Shown one piece after another: positions 1 to 8,531 of a stretch of DNA of 35,411 nucleotides. A model generated the notes under the pieces. The model was given only the letters and a program-made list of their open reading frames with translations, made no database searches and was not told the DNA's origin. The position numbers and the translations under genes were made by a program. The DNA comes from Chloroflexota bacterium (lineage in GTDB: Bacteria; Chloroflexota; Anaerolineae; Aggregatilineales; Phototrophicaceae): positions 1 to 35,411 of the forward strand of contig JACRPS010000018.1 of NCBI GenBank assembly GCA_016223085.1, written 5' to 3'. Positions within the stretch are counted from its first letter, which is position 1, and every line of letters starts with the position of its first letter.

Positions 1-512
1 AACCCCAGTTGAAATGCCGTGTGAATCAAAATCAGCGCCAGGTGCGTGTTATACAGATTAAGCGCGTTGGTCAGGCGGAACACCGGCAGCAGCAAAATCT
101 GGAACGGCAGCATCGTGCCGGCCACAAACATAAAATAAATCGGCAGATTGAGCCGGAACTTGTACCGCGCCAGTGCATAAGCCGATAGCGACGACAGGAA
201 CAGCATGGCGATCAGCGCCGGAATGGTGATGATGAAGCTGTTGCCCAGATAGCGCGATACCCGCGCCTGATTCCACGCCTCGCTGAAATTGTCGAAGGTG
301 AACTGCGACGGCAGACTCCAGAAACCCCGGATGCTGATCTCGTCCATCGTGCGGAACGAGGTGATGAGGGCGGCAATCACCGGCAGCAGCCAGAGAATCG
401 TCAGCACCGTAAGGAAAATGTACAAACCGAAGTTGCCCCAGCGCCGTGCCTGTGACGTGCCAGGAACAGCCTGCGTACCGGGAACCGATGCGGTTTTGGC
501 GACCGTTGCCAT
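1..512 (-). CDS. Sugar ABC transporter permease, MalG/UgpE-like (partial)
   Basis: Inner-membrane permease subunit of a binding-protein-dependent sugar importer. Translating the minus strand from the ATG at 512 gives an open frame of about 170 residues that runs off the window edge, so the C-terminal half with the EAA loop is missing. Visible are a polar N-terminus, a first membrane helix (about residues 29-52), the family-typical SFRTMDEI segment, a NSFIIT stretch opening the core domain, and a YALARYKF segment typical of MalG-type permeases. The start is supported by an AGGAGGG ribosome site that overlaps the stop of the upstream permease gene, leaving only 9 bases between the two genes. 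It pairs with the permease at 522-1439 and the binding protein at 1568-2833. The substrate cannot be told from sequence. Confidence 0.9.
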   Translation of the reverse strand, partial: MATVAKTASVPGTQAVPGTSQARRWGNFGLYIFLTVLTILWLLPVIAALITSFRTMDEISIRGFWSLPSQFTFDNFSEAWNQARVSRYLGNSFIITIPALIAMLFLSSLSAYALARYKFRLNLPIYFMFVAGTMLPFQILLLPVFRLTNALNLYNTHLALILIHTAFQLG

Positions 513-521
513 CGTGCCCTC

Positions 522-1439
522 CTAATATTCCAGCTCGTCACGGATGACGCGGGACAGATAGAAGCCGATGAACACCAGACTGATGGCGAACAGTACCACC
601 GCGATAGCCGCACCATAGCCCATGCGGTAGTTGTTAAAGGCTTCAATGTACATAAAGTTCGCCAGCACCTGCGTGTCCTGCGCACCGCGTGTCATGATCG
701 AAACCAGGTCAAACGCCCGCAGTGAATCGATGATCGAAATCACGACGATGATGGTCGTCACCGGGGCCAGCAGCGGCAGAATCACGTGGCGGAACAACTG
801 CCAGCGGTTCGCGCCATCCACGCGGGCGGCGTCCACGAAGCTGGGGTCAATGTTTTTCAGCCCCGCCAGGTACAGCACCATCACATAGCCCACCTGCCGC
901 CACACCGCCGCGATAATCACAGCCCAGATCGCCAGATCACGGTCCCCCAGCCAGCCGGGCGGGTCCGCCACACCGACTGCCTGCAGAAAGCCGTTTAACA
1001 GGCCGGCGCGCGGATGGTACACCCAGCCCCAGATCAGGCCGATCACCGGCAGCGACATCACCAGCGGCGAATAGAAGCTGATTTTGTACCAGCGCCCGCC
1101 GCGCATCTCGTTGTTGAAGATCATCGCCAGCCCCAGGCCAAGCGTGGTGGGAATCGTGATAAAGACCACCAGCCAGCGCACGTTGTTCAGCAGTGCCTCG
1201 GTGAAGGTGCGGTCCTTGGTGAACAGCCGCTCAAAATTGGCAAAACCAACGAACTTCGGCACCGGGTCAACGCCGTTCCAGTTGGTCAGGCTTAGATACA
1301 TTGTGTAAAACGTTGGCGCGATAATCCATACAAAATACAGCGCCAGTGGCAGTAATAAAAATAAGTAGGGCGTCCAGTTGATGCGACGGCGTCTGCTGGC
1401 AGCCGACTGAGCGCGGTTTAACCGTAAAGTCGCGGCCAT
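522..1439 (-). CDS. Sugar ABC transporter permease, MalF/UgpA-like
   Basis: First membrane subunit of the sugar importer, 305 residues, a normal length for CUT1-family MalF/UgpA permeases. About six hydrophobic helices are visible, starting at residue 25 (YLFLLLPLALYFVW). The cytoplasmic EAA coupling loop is seen as DAARVDGANRWQLFRHVILP near residues 200-220. A good Shine-Dalgarno (AGGAG) lies 9-10 bases before the ATG. It is the middle gene of the transporter cluster: the binding protein lies upstream and the partner permease 9 bases downstream. No ATPase subunit lies in the window; in this family the ATPase is often encoded elsewhere and shared, so its absence is not evidence of a defect. 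Confidence 0.93.
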   Translation of the reverse strand: MAATLRLNRAQSAASRRRRINWTPYLFLLLPLALYFVWIIAPTFYTMYLSLTNWNGVDPVPKFVGFANFERLFTKDRTFTEALLNNVRWLVVFITIPTTLGLGLAMIFNNEMRGGRWYKISFYSPLVMSLPVIGLIWGWVYHPRAGLLNGFLQAVGVADPPGWLGDRDLAIWAVIIAAVWRQVGYVMVLYLAGLKNIDPSFVDAARVDGANRWQLFRHVILPLLAPVTTIIVVISIIDSLRAFDLVSIMTRGAQDTQVLANFMYIEAFNNYRMGYGAAIAVVLFAISLVFIGFYLSRVIRDELEY

Positions 1440-1491
1440 AGGTGTTGCTCCTCAAGCCTCTATGGAGCGGGCGTGGTCTCAACAGCGAGTC

Positions 1492-1550
1492 GGTACGGCC
1501 AGCCAATACGCTGGCCGTACCTTGTAGGGGATGGCCTGCGCCACCCCCAC
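1492..1550. repeat. Two adjacent palindromes between binding protein and permease genes
   Basis: The 128-base gap between the binding-protein and permease genes holds two hairpins. The first (1492-1521) has a perfect 12-bp stem, GGTACGGCCAGC against its complement, around the 6-base loop CAATAC. The second (1524-1550) is a GTAGGGG...CCCCCAC palindrome related to those at 12721, 14121 and 30397. Neither is followed by a T-run on the minus strand. The stems could protect the 3' end of the binding-protein message or lower expression of the permease genes, as is known for other binding-protein/permease junctions; this role is inference. Confidence 0.6.
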
Positions 1551-1567
1551 GTCACCAACGAAACGGG

Positions 1568-2833
1568 TTACTGGTCGCTTTCCTCTTCCAGGATGCGCAG
1601 ACGTTCGTTTTCCATATCCTGCAGGATGGTGTCCAGATCAGCCGGGTTGTCCCAGAAGCGCATGAAACCGTCCATGCCCACTTCGGCCATCGGCGGAGTA
1701 GTGTCGCGGTCGAAGAATTGGGCGATGTAGTCCGCACTCTGGATGAGCTGGATGCCTTTCTGGGTGGCCGGTTCAGCCTGGGAAATGTCCACGTCCGTCC
1801 GGGTGGGCAGGCGGCCCAGTTCCTCAAACGCCTGCTGCTGGACTTCCTGCGAGCCGAGGTATGCCAGGAAAGCCTTGGCACCCTCTGGATTGCGGGCCTG
1901 GGCAGCGATGAAGTACCCGTCAGTCGGGGCATCTTCGCCCACCGGGATGGCCGGGTCAATGATCGGGAAGCGGAAGAAATCCAGGTCTTCTTCCATCTCA
2001 TCCGGGTACGAATCAGTGATGAAGGCGCCCATCAGGTACATCGCGGCGCGTTCCTGCACCATATCGTCCACGGCTTCCTGCCAGTCCAGCGCCGCCGGGT
2101 CTTCAACGAAGCACTTACGGTCAATCAGTTTCTGCCAGTTGGCGAAGGTCGCCTTCACCCGGTCGTCCAGGTAGCTTTCCTTCAGCAGCATCAGATCAAC
2201 ATGGAACTGCGGCCCGTTGGTGCGCATGTTCAGGTAGTCGAACCAGGCTGCCGCCGGCCAGCGGAAGCGTGCGCCAATCGTGAAGGGAGTGATGCCAGCC
2301 GCGTTCAGCTTGTCGCACGTTTCCAGCAGTTGGTCGAAGGTTTCCGGCGGGGCCTCTACGCCGGCCTTTTCAAACAGCGACGGGCGATAGTAGACCGCCC
2401 ACCAGTAGTACGATGTGGGCAGGAAATACTGCTTGTCGTCCACCGTCGCCAGTGCGTTAAAGCCCGGCGCATAGCTGTCGCCAAAGCCCTCGGCTTCCCA
2501 CGTGTTGGAGATGTCCATAATCAGCCCCCGGTCAATGAAGAACCGGGCGCGGTTGCCGGCGAACCACGTCAGCACGTCCGGCGCCGGTTCGGCCAGCAGG
2601 TAGGCGCGGATGGCCTGTTTGAAGTCCTCATGATTGATGATCGAATGCTGCACCGGCATGTCCGGGTGCGCTTCGTTCCAGGCCGCCACGATTTTTTCGT
2701 CAAACGCGCGCGGCAGCGGATCGCTGGCGTACGAGTTGTAGGCGATGCTGTTGTCCTGCGCCAGCACCGACGCCACGCTGAGCAGCGCGACGCCAACGAG
2801 CAAAAACACGATAAGCCATTTGCTACGAGACAT
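1568..2833 (-). CDS. Extracellular sugar-binding protein of ABC transporter
   Basis: Secreted solute-binding protein (CUT1 / MalE-like, 421 residues) that should capture a sugar outside the membrane and hand it to the two permeases downstream. It opens with a signal peptide (MSRSK, then a hydrophobic run, then VLAQD near residue 26). No lipobox cysteine is seen, so it is either released or anchored by an uncleaved signal. Family hallmarks include a PDVLTWFAGNRA-type lobe and the ERAAMYLMGAF segment near the middle. The start at 2833 is preferred over an in-frame ATG 24 bases upstream because an AAGGAG ribosome site sits just ahead of it. The gene follows the LacI regulator on the same strand with a 104-base gap. 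The sugar is not identifiable. Confidence 0.92.
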   Translation of the reverse strand: MSRSKWLIVFLLVGVALLSVASVLAQDNSIAYNSYASDPLPRAFDEKIVAAWNEAHPDMPVQHSIINHEDFKQAIRAYLLAEPAPDVLTWFAGNRARFFIDRGLIMDISNTWEAEGFGDSYAPGFNALATVDDKQYFLPTSYYWWAVYYRPSLFEKAGVEAPPETFDQLLETCDKLNAAGITPFTIGARFRWPAAAWFDYLNMRTNGPQFHVDLMLLKESYLDDRVKATFANWQKLIDRKCFVEDPAALDWQEAVDDMVQERAAMYLMGAFITDSYPDEMEEDLDFFRFPIIDPAIPVGEDAPTDGYFIAAQARNPEGAKAFLAYLGSQEVQQQAFEELGRLPTRTDVDISQAEPATQKGIQLIQSADYIAQFFDRDTTPPMAEVGMDGFMRFWDNPADLDTILQDMENERLRILEEESDQ

Positions 2834-2849
2834 AGTTGAACGCTCCTTA
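2834..2849. promoter_or_regulatory. Possible half-operator for the LacI regulator
   Basis: Directly upstream of the binding-protein start the plus strand reads AGTTGAACGCT. It matches 10 of the first 11 bases of the palindrome at 3971-3986, but the other half does not match. The site overlaps the ribosome-binding sequence, so the resemblance may be partly chance. If real, it would let the same regulator act at the transporter genes directly. Confidence 0.25.
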
Positions 2850-2937
2850 AGACACACTCTTTACAGACAGCTTGGGTGTTATCCCCGTGACAGGATTTGT
2901 TCCCTCAAAACAGTTTTAGGCCGTGTCGCTCCTTTCT

Positions 2938-3948
2938 TCACTGTCCGCCAGCCGGCCCTGATGAACCCCTCACTACCAGTTCCACCGGGATCACTTTTGA
3001 CTCCGGCGTCTGGCCGTCGAGGATGTCAAATAACATCCGGGCCGCTTCATGGCCGGCGGTTAACGATTGCTGGTTAACGGTGGTCAGCGGCGGGATGGTA
3101 CTGGCCGCTGCCGGAATATCATCATAGCCGGTGATGCTCAGGTCAGCCGGCACGCGCCGCCCCAGCCGGTGTGCCTGCTGGAGCGCGCCCATCGCCATCC
3201 GGTCGTTCAGGCACAGCAGCGCTGTCAGTTCCGGGTGCTGTTCCAGCAGCGTGGCAGCACAGGCTGCGCCGCTGTCAATCGAATAATCGCCCACCGCCTG
3301 CGGTAGGCAGTCCAACTCCAGCCCACCGGCCCGCAGACCAGCGCGGATGCCCCGCATCAACTCATCCGTGCCAACATTGATGTGTTCAGGCACGGCGATC
3401 AGGCCGATGTTCCGGTGTCCCAGTTCCAGCAAATGCTGCGCCAGCAGCCTGCCGCCAGAGTAGTGGTCGCTGTTGACCGAATACCGCGCCATGCCACCGA
3501 TGCTGACCGCCGCAATCCCCTTGTTAACAACCGGCTCCAATACCGCCGCAAATGGCACGTGGTCCAGCGCGATCACGCCGTCCATGTAACCGCTTTGAAT
3601 CAGTTGCAGGTAGTTTTCGTCGAGTTCGCCTTCCACCACGCGCGGCGTGCTCAGCAGCAGGTTATACCCGCGCTGGCGGCACTCAGCGTCTATGCCTTCC
3701 AGCACCACCAGCACGCGCGGGTCAGAAAAGATGGGGTCGTAGACATGGGGGAAAACAACGGCGATGATCTGCGTCCTGCCGGACGACAGCGCCCGCGCCG
3801 CCAGGTTTGGCACGTAGCCAACATCCTTGACGGCTTGCAGCACCTTCAGACGGGTGGCTTCCGTAAAGTAGGGGGTGTTCGACAGCACTTTGGAAACAGT
3901 CGCTGTGGAAACACCCGCTTTCTTGGCAACATCTTCCAGTGTTGGCAT
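2938..3948 (-). CDS. LacI-family transcriptional regulator
   Basis: Sugar-responsive repressor, 336 residues, full length for the LacI/GalR family. The N-terminal helix-turn-helix is TLEDVAKKAGVSTATVSKVL (residues 3-22), followed by the hinge helix NLAARALSSGRT near residues 52-63. The rest is a periplasmic-binding-protein-like ligand domain with typical LLCLNDRMAMGA and ITGYDDIP segments. It sits upstream of, and on the same strand as, the sugar importer genes, so it very likely regulates them; they may be co-transcribed. A consensus promoter (3996-4024) and a palindromic operator (3971-3986) precede it, suggesting autorepression. There is no obvious Shine-Dalgarno before the ATG. The effector sugar is unknown. 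Confidence 0.95.
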   Translation of the reverse strand: MPTLEDVAKKAGVSTATVSKVLSNTPYFTEATRLKVLQAVKDVGYVPNLAARALSSGRTQIIAVVFPHVYDPIFSDPRVLVVLEGIDAECRQRGYNLLLSTPRVVEGELDENYLQLIQSGYMDGVIALDHVPFAAVLEPVVNKGIAAVSIGGMARYSVNSDHYSGGRLLAQHLLELGHRNIGLIAVPEHINVGTDELMRGIRAGLRAGGLELDCLPQAVGDYSIDSGAACAATLLEQHPELTALLCLNDRMAMGALQQAHRLGRRVPADLSITGYDDIPAAASTIPPLTTVNQQSLTAGHEAARMLFDILDGQTPESKVIPVELVVRGSSGPAGGQ

Positions 3949-3970
3949 AAAAAGTTGAACAAAAAACGAT

Positions 3971-3986
3971 AGTTAAACGCTTAACT
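3971..3986. promoter_or_regulatory. LacI-type palindromic operator
   Basis: AGTTAAACGCTTAACT: 6-bp arms are perfectly inverted around a centre containing CG, the arrangement LacI-family proteins usually bind. It lies about 10 bases downstream of the -10 box of the regulator's own promoter, over the expected first transcribed bases. Bound repressor would block early elongation or open-complex formation. Confidence 0.75.
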
Positions 3987-3995
3987 TTCAGCCTA

Positions 3996-4024
3996 AGCAT
4001 AGACCAAATCACCAGCGCTGTCAA
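3996..4024 (-). promoter_or_regulatory. Sigma-70-type promoter of lacI-transporter cluster
   Basis: On the minus strand, a perfect -35 TTGACA (4024-4019), a 17-base spacer and a -10 TATGCT (4001-3996). Expected start of transcription is near 3989. Spacing is ideal and the palindromic operator follows immediately. Confidence 0.8.
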
Positions 4025-4114
4025 CCAGTTGCTTTTAGGCAACCCTCACAAATGCCGGAAAAATCCAAACGCCAAATTCATATTTCTTTACGTACCATTG
4101 ATTGATTTGCTGCT

Positions 4115-4120
4115 TATAAT
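4115..4120 (+). promoter_or_regulatory. Candidate -10 box for the sortase gene
   Basis: A consensus TATAAT lies 54 bases before the sortase ATG. No convincing -35 hexamer is present at 16-18 bases upstream, so the call is tentative. Confidence 0.35.
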
Positions 4121-4173
4121 CATCTTGTCAATCTTTCCACAACTATCTAACTGAAAGCAACGAGACAGCCATC

Positions 4174-4665
4174 ATGAAACGTCTTTTTCTCATCCTTCTC
4201 GCGCTCAGTCTGTCTACCCTTACGGCAGCCGCCGGCAATACCCCCAGCATTACGATTCCGTCCGTCAATATCTCCGCTTCGATTGTGGAATTTCCGCTGG
4301 CACGCGGAACCTGGGCGATTGACCCCTGGGAGCGCCGCGTCGGCCATCTGGAAGGCACCGCCGGATTAGCCGATGCCGGCAACAAGGTCCTCGGAGGACA
4401 TTCCACCCTGCCGAACGGAAAGCCGGGCATTTTTGCAAACCTGAGCAATGTAGCCGTCGGCGACGAAGTGGTGGTTTTCGACGGTGTTGAGGAACGGCGT
4501 TATACCGTCAGCCAGGTGTTCACCGTCAGCGCCGATGATGTATCGGTGGTCCTCCCTACCCCCGGCGAACGGCTGACGCTCATCACCTGTGATACCGGTT
4601 CCTATAACCGTAACAGCCAGCTTTACGACCGCCGCGTGGTGGTGATCGCGGAACGCGCCGGGTAA
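4174..4665 (+). CDS. Small secreted sortase (class D/E/F-like)
   Basis: Transpeptidase-fold protein, 163 residues, with an N-terminal signal segment (about residues 1-20, ending in TAAAG). The sortase active-site triad is visible: His in GGHS (about residue 75), Cys in LTLITCDTG (about residue 133) and Arg in LYDRRVVV (about residue 153). It lacks an obvious C-terminal membrane helix. In Gram-positive bacteria sortases anchor LPxTG-type proteins to the wall; in a thin-walled or monoderm Chloroflexota the substrate is unclear. No LPxTG-type substrate gene is seen in this window. The gene stands alone, divergent from the regulator and convergent with the pentose phosphate operon. Its ribosome site is weak. 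Confidence 0.88.
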   Translation: MKRLFLILLALSLSTLTAAAGNTPSITIPSVNISASIVEFPLARGTWAIDPWERRVGHLEGTAGLADAGNKVLGGHSTLPNGKPGIFANLSNVAVGDEVVVFDGVEERRYTVSQVFTVSADDVSVVLPTPGERLTLITCDTGSYNRNSQLYDRRVVVIAERAG

Positions 4666-4667
4666 GA

Positions 4668-4735
4668 ATCAACACAGGGACACGGAGACTCAGAGACACA
4701 GAGGCTAATCTCTCGGTATCTCTGAATCTCTGTGT
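4668..4735. repeat. Purine-rich short-period repeat with inverted symmetry
   Basis: A run of ACACAGAGG-like units (GGGACACGGAGACTCAGAG...) is followed by its approximate complement (TCTCTGAATCTCTGTGTT). AACACAG and TCAGAGA each find an inverted match. It lies between two convergent genes, so a transcript from either side could fold into a long imperfect hairpin and it may act as a two-way terminator. The same ACACAGAGG-type unit recurs at 28038-28074. Confidence 0.5.
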
Positions 4736-5466
4736 TATGTTTTTAGTCTGGATGCGGCGGCCTCATCCATCAGCCAGAACAGTTCGCCATCGGTCGGCTG
4801 CACCAGCCGGGCAGGTAAATCTTCCGGCGCGGCCTCGCCTTCCAGCACCCGGCATAGCGTTTCCGCCTTTTCAACACCAGAAACGAGGAACAGCACCCGC
4901 GCGGCAGCATTGATCGCCGGCAGCGTGAGCGTGATGCGCCAGGATGGCTGCACCTGCGCGTAATAGCTGGCGACCACCCACCGCTCCCGTTCCGCTAGCG
5001 CCGGCGTGTGCGGAAACAGCGAAGCCGTATGACCGTCGCCCCCCATGCCCAGCAGGATCAGGTTAAAACGTGGCGGCCCGCCAAAAAACGTTCGCAGGTG
5101 CTGCTCATACAGCGCGGCGGCCTGCGCCGGCTCCTGCTCGCCGTAGATACGATGCACATTCTCCGGTGGGATGGGCACGTGGTCCAGCAGCGTTTTCCGC
5201 GCCAGGTGGTAATTGCTGGTTGGGTCATCCGGCGGAACGCAGCGTTCGTCACCCCAGAAGACATGCGCGCGCGGCCATTCGATGCGGTGCGAATAAGCGT
5301 CTGTCGCCAGCAGGTGGTATAACCGCTTCGGCGTTGAGCCGCCGGAAAGCGCCAGCGCAAACGCTCCGCTGACTTTACCCGCCGCTTCCACGATGATTTC
5401 GGCGGCAGCCTGCGCCAGGGCATCAGCATCGGCAAAGCTGCGGACGAAACGCAGGCTGTCAGTCAT
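4735..5466 (-). CDS. pgl: 6-phosphogluconolactonase
   Basis: Hydrolyses 6-phosphogluconolactone to 6-phosphogluconate, the second step of the oxidative pentose phosphate pathway; cytoplasmic. 243 residues, the normal size for the DevB/Pgl (NagB-like) family. Diagnostic motifs: [13 protein letters not shown] near residue 40, [17 protein letters not shown] near residue 75, and [18 protein letters not shown] near residue 140. The start at 5466 is chosen because it begins the conserved region and overlaps the end of zwf by 8 bases, which implies translational coupling. An upstream in-frame ATG would only read zwf sequence in another frame. Last gene of the ppgK-rpiA-gnd-zwf-pgl operon. Confidence 0.95.
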   Translation of the reverse strand: MTDSLRFVRSFADADALAQAAAEIIVEAAGKVSGAFALALSGGSTPKRLYHLLATDAYSHRIEWPRAHVFWGDERCVPPDDPTSNYHLARKTLLDHVPIPPENVHRIYGEQEPAQAAALYEQHLRTFFGGPPRFNLILLGMGGDGHTASLFPHTPALAERERWVVASYYAQVQPSWRITLTLPAINAAARVLFLVSGVEKAETLCRVLEGEAAPEDLPARLVQPTDGELFWLMDEAAASRLKT

Positions 5467-6910
5467 GGTCGCCGCAACCCAACTGCCAGGCATGCCCGCC
5501 CCGAAACAGCAGCGCATCTGCCTCGGCTGGCCCCCAGCTTTCGCGCGGGTACGTCACCAGCGGCGGCGCATCAGGCGTTTGCCAGCCCTCCAAAATCGGG
5601 TCAATGATGCCCCACATCGTTTCTACCTCGTCGCTACGGGTGAACAGTGACGCATCTCCATTGAGCGCGTCCAGCAGCAGGCGTTCATACGCTTCCGGGA
5701 TTTCCTGCCCCTCGAACGACGTGCGATAGTGGAATTCCATATCCACCGTGCGTGTTTCCGACGGCGAATCGGGCACTTTCGCCTCAAATTTCAGATGGAT
5801 GCCTTCATCCGGCTGGATGCAGATGGACAGGACGTTGGGCGAAAACTGACGGTTTTCCGGCAGGTTAAACATTAGCATCGGCGGGCACTGGAAACGGATG
5901 CTGATCTCGCTGGTCTTGGCCGCCAGCGCCTTGCCGGAGCGCAGGTAAAACGGCACACCCTGCCAGCGCCAGTTATCCACGTTCAGCTTCAGTGCCGCAT
6001 ACGTCGCCGTTTGCGAGTCCGGCTTCACGCCTTCGGTTTCGCAGTAGCCCTCGTACTGGCCGCGCACCGTATCCACCGGATTCACATGGCGAATGGCGCT
6101 GAAGACCTTCACCTTCTCGTTCCGCAGCGCGGTTGCATCAAACGAAACCGGCGGCTCCATCGCCACCAGCGCCAGCAGTTGCAGCAGATGGTTCTGGAAC
6201 ATGTCGCGCAGCACGCCGGCATCGTCGTAATATTTGGCGCGGTGTTCCACATCCACCGTTTCCGCTACCGTGATCTGTACGTTATCCACATAATTGCGAT
6301 TCCAGATGGGTTCAAACACCGTGTTGGCAAAGCGGAAAAACAGGATGTTCTGCGCCGTTTCCTTGCCCAGGTAATGGTCAATCCGGTACACCTGGCTCTC
6401 GTCAAACACGCTGTGAACGATGTTGTTCAGTTCCCGCGCTGACTTCAGATCGGTGCCAAACGGCTTTTCGATGACCACTCGGCACCAGCCGTTATGCTCG
6501 CTTTCCATGCCCACCGCGCCGATGTTCTGGATAATCGGCTCGTACAGCGTCGGCGCGACCGACAGGTAATACAGCCGGTTGCTTCGCCCCTGCTCACGTT
6601 CCTGCATGAACTGCAGCACGGTTTGCATCCCGTCCCGCGTGGTCGCGTCTGCCACTACATACCACAGATTGTCCGCAAACGCCGCCCACTGATCATCGGT
6701 ATACGTGTTGGGGGAAAACTGCTGTACGCCGTCGCGCACGTGCGTCCGAAATTCTTCATGGCTGTACTGGGTACGCGCCACACCGATGATGTTACACGCT
6801 TCCGGCAGGCGTTCCTTACGGGAGAGGTTGTACAGCGCCGGAATCAGCTTTCGTTCGGTCAGATCGCCGGACGCGCCAAAAATAACGATGCTGGTGGTTT
6901 CATCGGCCAT
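5459..6910 (-). CDS. zwf: Glucose-6-phosphate 1-dehydrogenase
   Basis: Oxidises glucose 6-phosphate to 6-phosphogluconolactone with NAD(P)+, the committed step of the oxidative pentose phosphate pathway. 483 residues, full length. The nucleotide-binding start is [20 protein letters not shown] (residues 9-28), and the substrate-site signature is [13 protein letters not shown] near residue 175. It begins 3 bases after the gnd stop and overlaps pgl by 8 bases, so it lies in the middle of a tightly packed operon. The cofactor preference cannot be read safely from this sequence. Confidence 0.97.
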   Translation of the reverse strand: MADETTSIVIFGASGDLTERKLIPALYNLSRKERLPEACNIIGVARTQYSHEEFRTHVRDGVQQFSPNTYTDDQWAAFADNLWYVVADATTRDGMQTVLQFMQEREQGRSNRLYYLSVAPTLYEPIIQNIGAVGMESEHNGWCRVVIEKPFGTDLKSARELNNIVHSVFDESQVYRIDHYLGKETAQNILFFRFANTVFEPIWNRNYVDNVQITVAETVDVEHRAKYYDDAGVLRDMFQNHLLQLLALVAMEPPVSFDATALRNEKVKVFSAIRHVNPVDTVRGQYEGYCETEGVKPDSQTATYAALKLNVDNWRWQGVPFYLRSGKALAAKTSEISIRFQCPPMLMFNLPENRQFSPNVLSICIQPDEGIHLKFEAKVPDSPSETRTVDMEFHYRTSFEGQEIPEAYERLLLDALNGDASLFTRSDEVETMWGIIDPILEGWQTPDAPPLVTYPRESWGPAEADALLFRGGHAWQLGCGDHD

Positions 6911-6913
6911 CGG

Positions 6914-7822
6914 TTATTCCTTCCGCAGCACGGCATGGCCGCCGAACTGGTTGCGCAGCGCGGCCAGCAGCTTGGCCGCGTAGCTGTCCTCGTCGCGGCT
7001 GACGAAGCGCATCATCAGTGACAACGTGATGACCGGCGCCGGCACATCGTGGTCAATCGCTTCAAACACCGTCCAGCGCCCTTCGCCCGAATCGGCTACC
7101 CAGGGTTTGATGTCCGCCAGGGTGGGGTCAGCCTTGAGTGCCAACGCCGTCAGGTCAAGCATCCACGACCGGATGACACTGCCGACGCGCCAGATTTCCG
7201 CGATCTGGTGCAGGTCCAGTTCGAACTCGGTTTTGGCCTGCATAATGTCAAACCCTTCCGCGAAGGCCTGCATCATGCCATACTCAATGCCGTTATGCAC
7301 CATCTTCACAAAGTGGCCGGAGCCGATTGGCCCAACGTGTCCCCACCCCTGCTCGGGGGCGGGTGCCAGCGTTTCCAGCACCGGGCGGATATGGTCTACC
7401 GCCGCCTTTGGGCCGCCGACCATCATGCTGTAACCTTCGGTCAACCCCCAGATGCCGCCGCTGGTGCCCACGTCCACGAAGTGGATACCCTTCTGTTGCA
7501 GCCATTCACCTCGCCGCATGGAGTCTTTATAGTTGCTGTTGCCACCATCTATGATAATGTCACCGGGTTTGAGCGCTTCGGCCAGCAGGGCGATCACGCC
7601 TTCGGTAGGTTTGCCCGCCGGAACCATGACCCAAACGGCGCGCGGCGCTTGCAGCTTTTCCGCCAGATCAACCGCCGACTCGGCTGCAATACCACCCTGC
7701 GCCGCCACCGCCTGCACCACTTCGGCATTCAGGTCGTGCACCACCAGGCGATGCCCGCCGGTGAGCAGCCGCGTGACCATATTCCGGCCCATCTTGCCCA
7801 GGCCGACCATTCCCAGTTCCAT
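6914..7822 (-). CDS. gnd: 6-phosphogluconate dehydrogenase, short (YqeC/GntZ-type)
   Basis: Oxidative decarboxylation of 6-phosphogluconate to ribulose 5-phosphate. At 302 residues it belongs to the short form of the family, which lacks the C-terminal extension of the 470-residue enzyme; members of this short group are commonly NAD+-dependent. Motifs: Rossmann GMVGLGKMGRNM (residues 4-15), DGGNSNYKDS near residue 92, the substrate stretch VDVGTSGGIWGL near residue 117, and GSGHFVKMVHNGIEYGMMQ near residue 167, containing the catalytic Lys and Asn. An AGGAG ribosome site precedes the ATG. It sits between rpiA (16 bases upstream) and zwf. Confidence 0.96.
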   Translation of the reverse strand: MELGMVGLGKMGRNMVTRLLTGGHRLVVHDLNAEVVQAVAAQGGIAAESAVDLAEKLQAPRAVWVMVPAGKPTEGVIALLAEALKPGDIIIDGGNSNYKDSMRRGEWLQQKGIHFVDVGTSGGIWGLTEGYSMMVGGPKAAVDHIRPVLETLAPAPEQGWGHVGPIGSGHFVKMVHNGIEYGMMQAFAEGFDIMQAKTEFELDLHQIAEIWRVGSVIRSWMLDLTALALKADPTLADIKPWVADSGEGRWTVFEAIDHDVPAPVITLSLMMRFVSRDEDSYAAKLLAALRNQFGGHAVLRKE

Positions 7823-7838
7823 CCGCTACGCTCCTATC

Positions 7839-8531
7839 CTACTGCCGGGTGAGATGGCGAATGCCGTCTTTTCCGGCAGAAATCACGTCCGCCGCCAGTC
7901 CAATAAACAACCCGTGCTCCACAATGCCTGTGCGCCGTTTTAACGTTTCCGCCAGTTCCGCCGGTCGGGCAATCGGGCCGAAGTTGCAGTCAAGGATGTA
8001 ATTGCCCTGGTCAGTACGATACGGCTGCCCCTCCCTGCCCTGACGCAGCTTGACCTGTGCGCCCAGCCCTTCCAGCCACGCCTGCTGCGACCCGTAGCCA
8101 AACGGCACCACCTCCACCGGCACGGCCCACGTTGTGCCCAGCGCCGGGACGAGCTTGCTTTCATCCACGATGATGATCTCCCGCCGCGTGGCCTGTGCGA
8201 CAATTTTCTCCCGTGTCAGCGCCCCGCCGCCGCCTTTAATCAGTTCAAGCTGCGGGTCAACTTCGTCCGCGCCGTCAATCGTCACGTCAATGACCGGGTG
8301 TTCCTCCAGCGTGGTCAGGGGTATACCAAGCTGCCGCGCTTCGGCTTCGGTTGCCGTCGAACAGGGAATGCCTACGATGTCTCGCAGTTGCCCACCAGCC
8401 AGCAGATGGCCGATGTGCCGTACCGCCAGAATCGCCGTGCTGCCCGCCCCCAGCCCCACCACCATACCCGGCTGGATAAACTGCACCGCGTACTCGGCGG
8501 CCTGCTGTTTCAGTTGGGCCGCGTCCATCAT
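7839..8531 (-). CDS. rpiA: Ribose-5-phosphate isomerase A
   Basis: Interconverts ribulose 5-phosphate and ribose 5-phosphate. 230 residues, normal for RpiA. Motifs: VGLGAGSTA near residue 22, [26 protein letters not shown] near residue 85 with the catalytic Asp/Glu/Lys set, and [10 protein letters not shown] near residue 120. The start lies in ATGATG overlapping the ppgK stop (ATGA), so either ATG (8531 or 8528) could be used; both imply coupling to ppgK. A longer in-frame extension upstream only reads the ppgK gene in another frame. Confidence 0.96.
   Translation of the reverse strand: MMDAAQLKQQAAEYAVQFIQPGMVVGLGAGSTAILAVRHIGHLLAGGQLRDIVGIPCSTATEAEARQLGIPLTTLEEHPVIDVTIDGADEVDPQLELIKGGGGALTREKIVAQATRREIIIVDESKLVPALGTTWAVPVEVVPFGYGSQQAWLEGLGAQVKLRQGREGQPYRTDQGNYILDCNFGPIARPAELAETLKRRTGIVEHGLFIGLAADVISAGKDGIRHLTRQ

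Noticed and set aside
1442-2839. Long plus-strand open frame (465 codons) opposite the binding-protein gene.
   Set aside because: It is antisense to a clear solute-binding protein and shows no family features; long shadow frames are expected at high GC.
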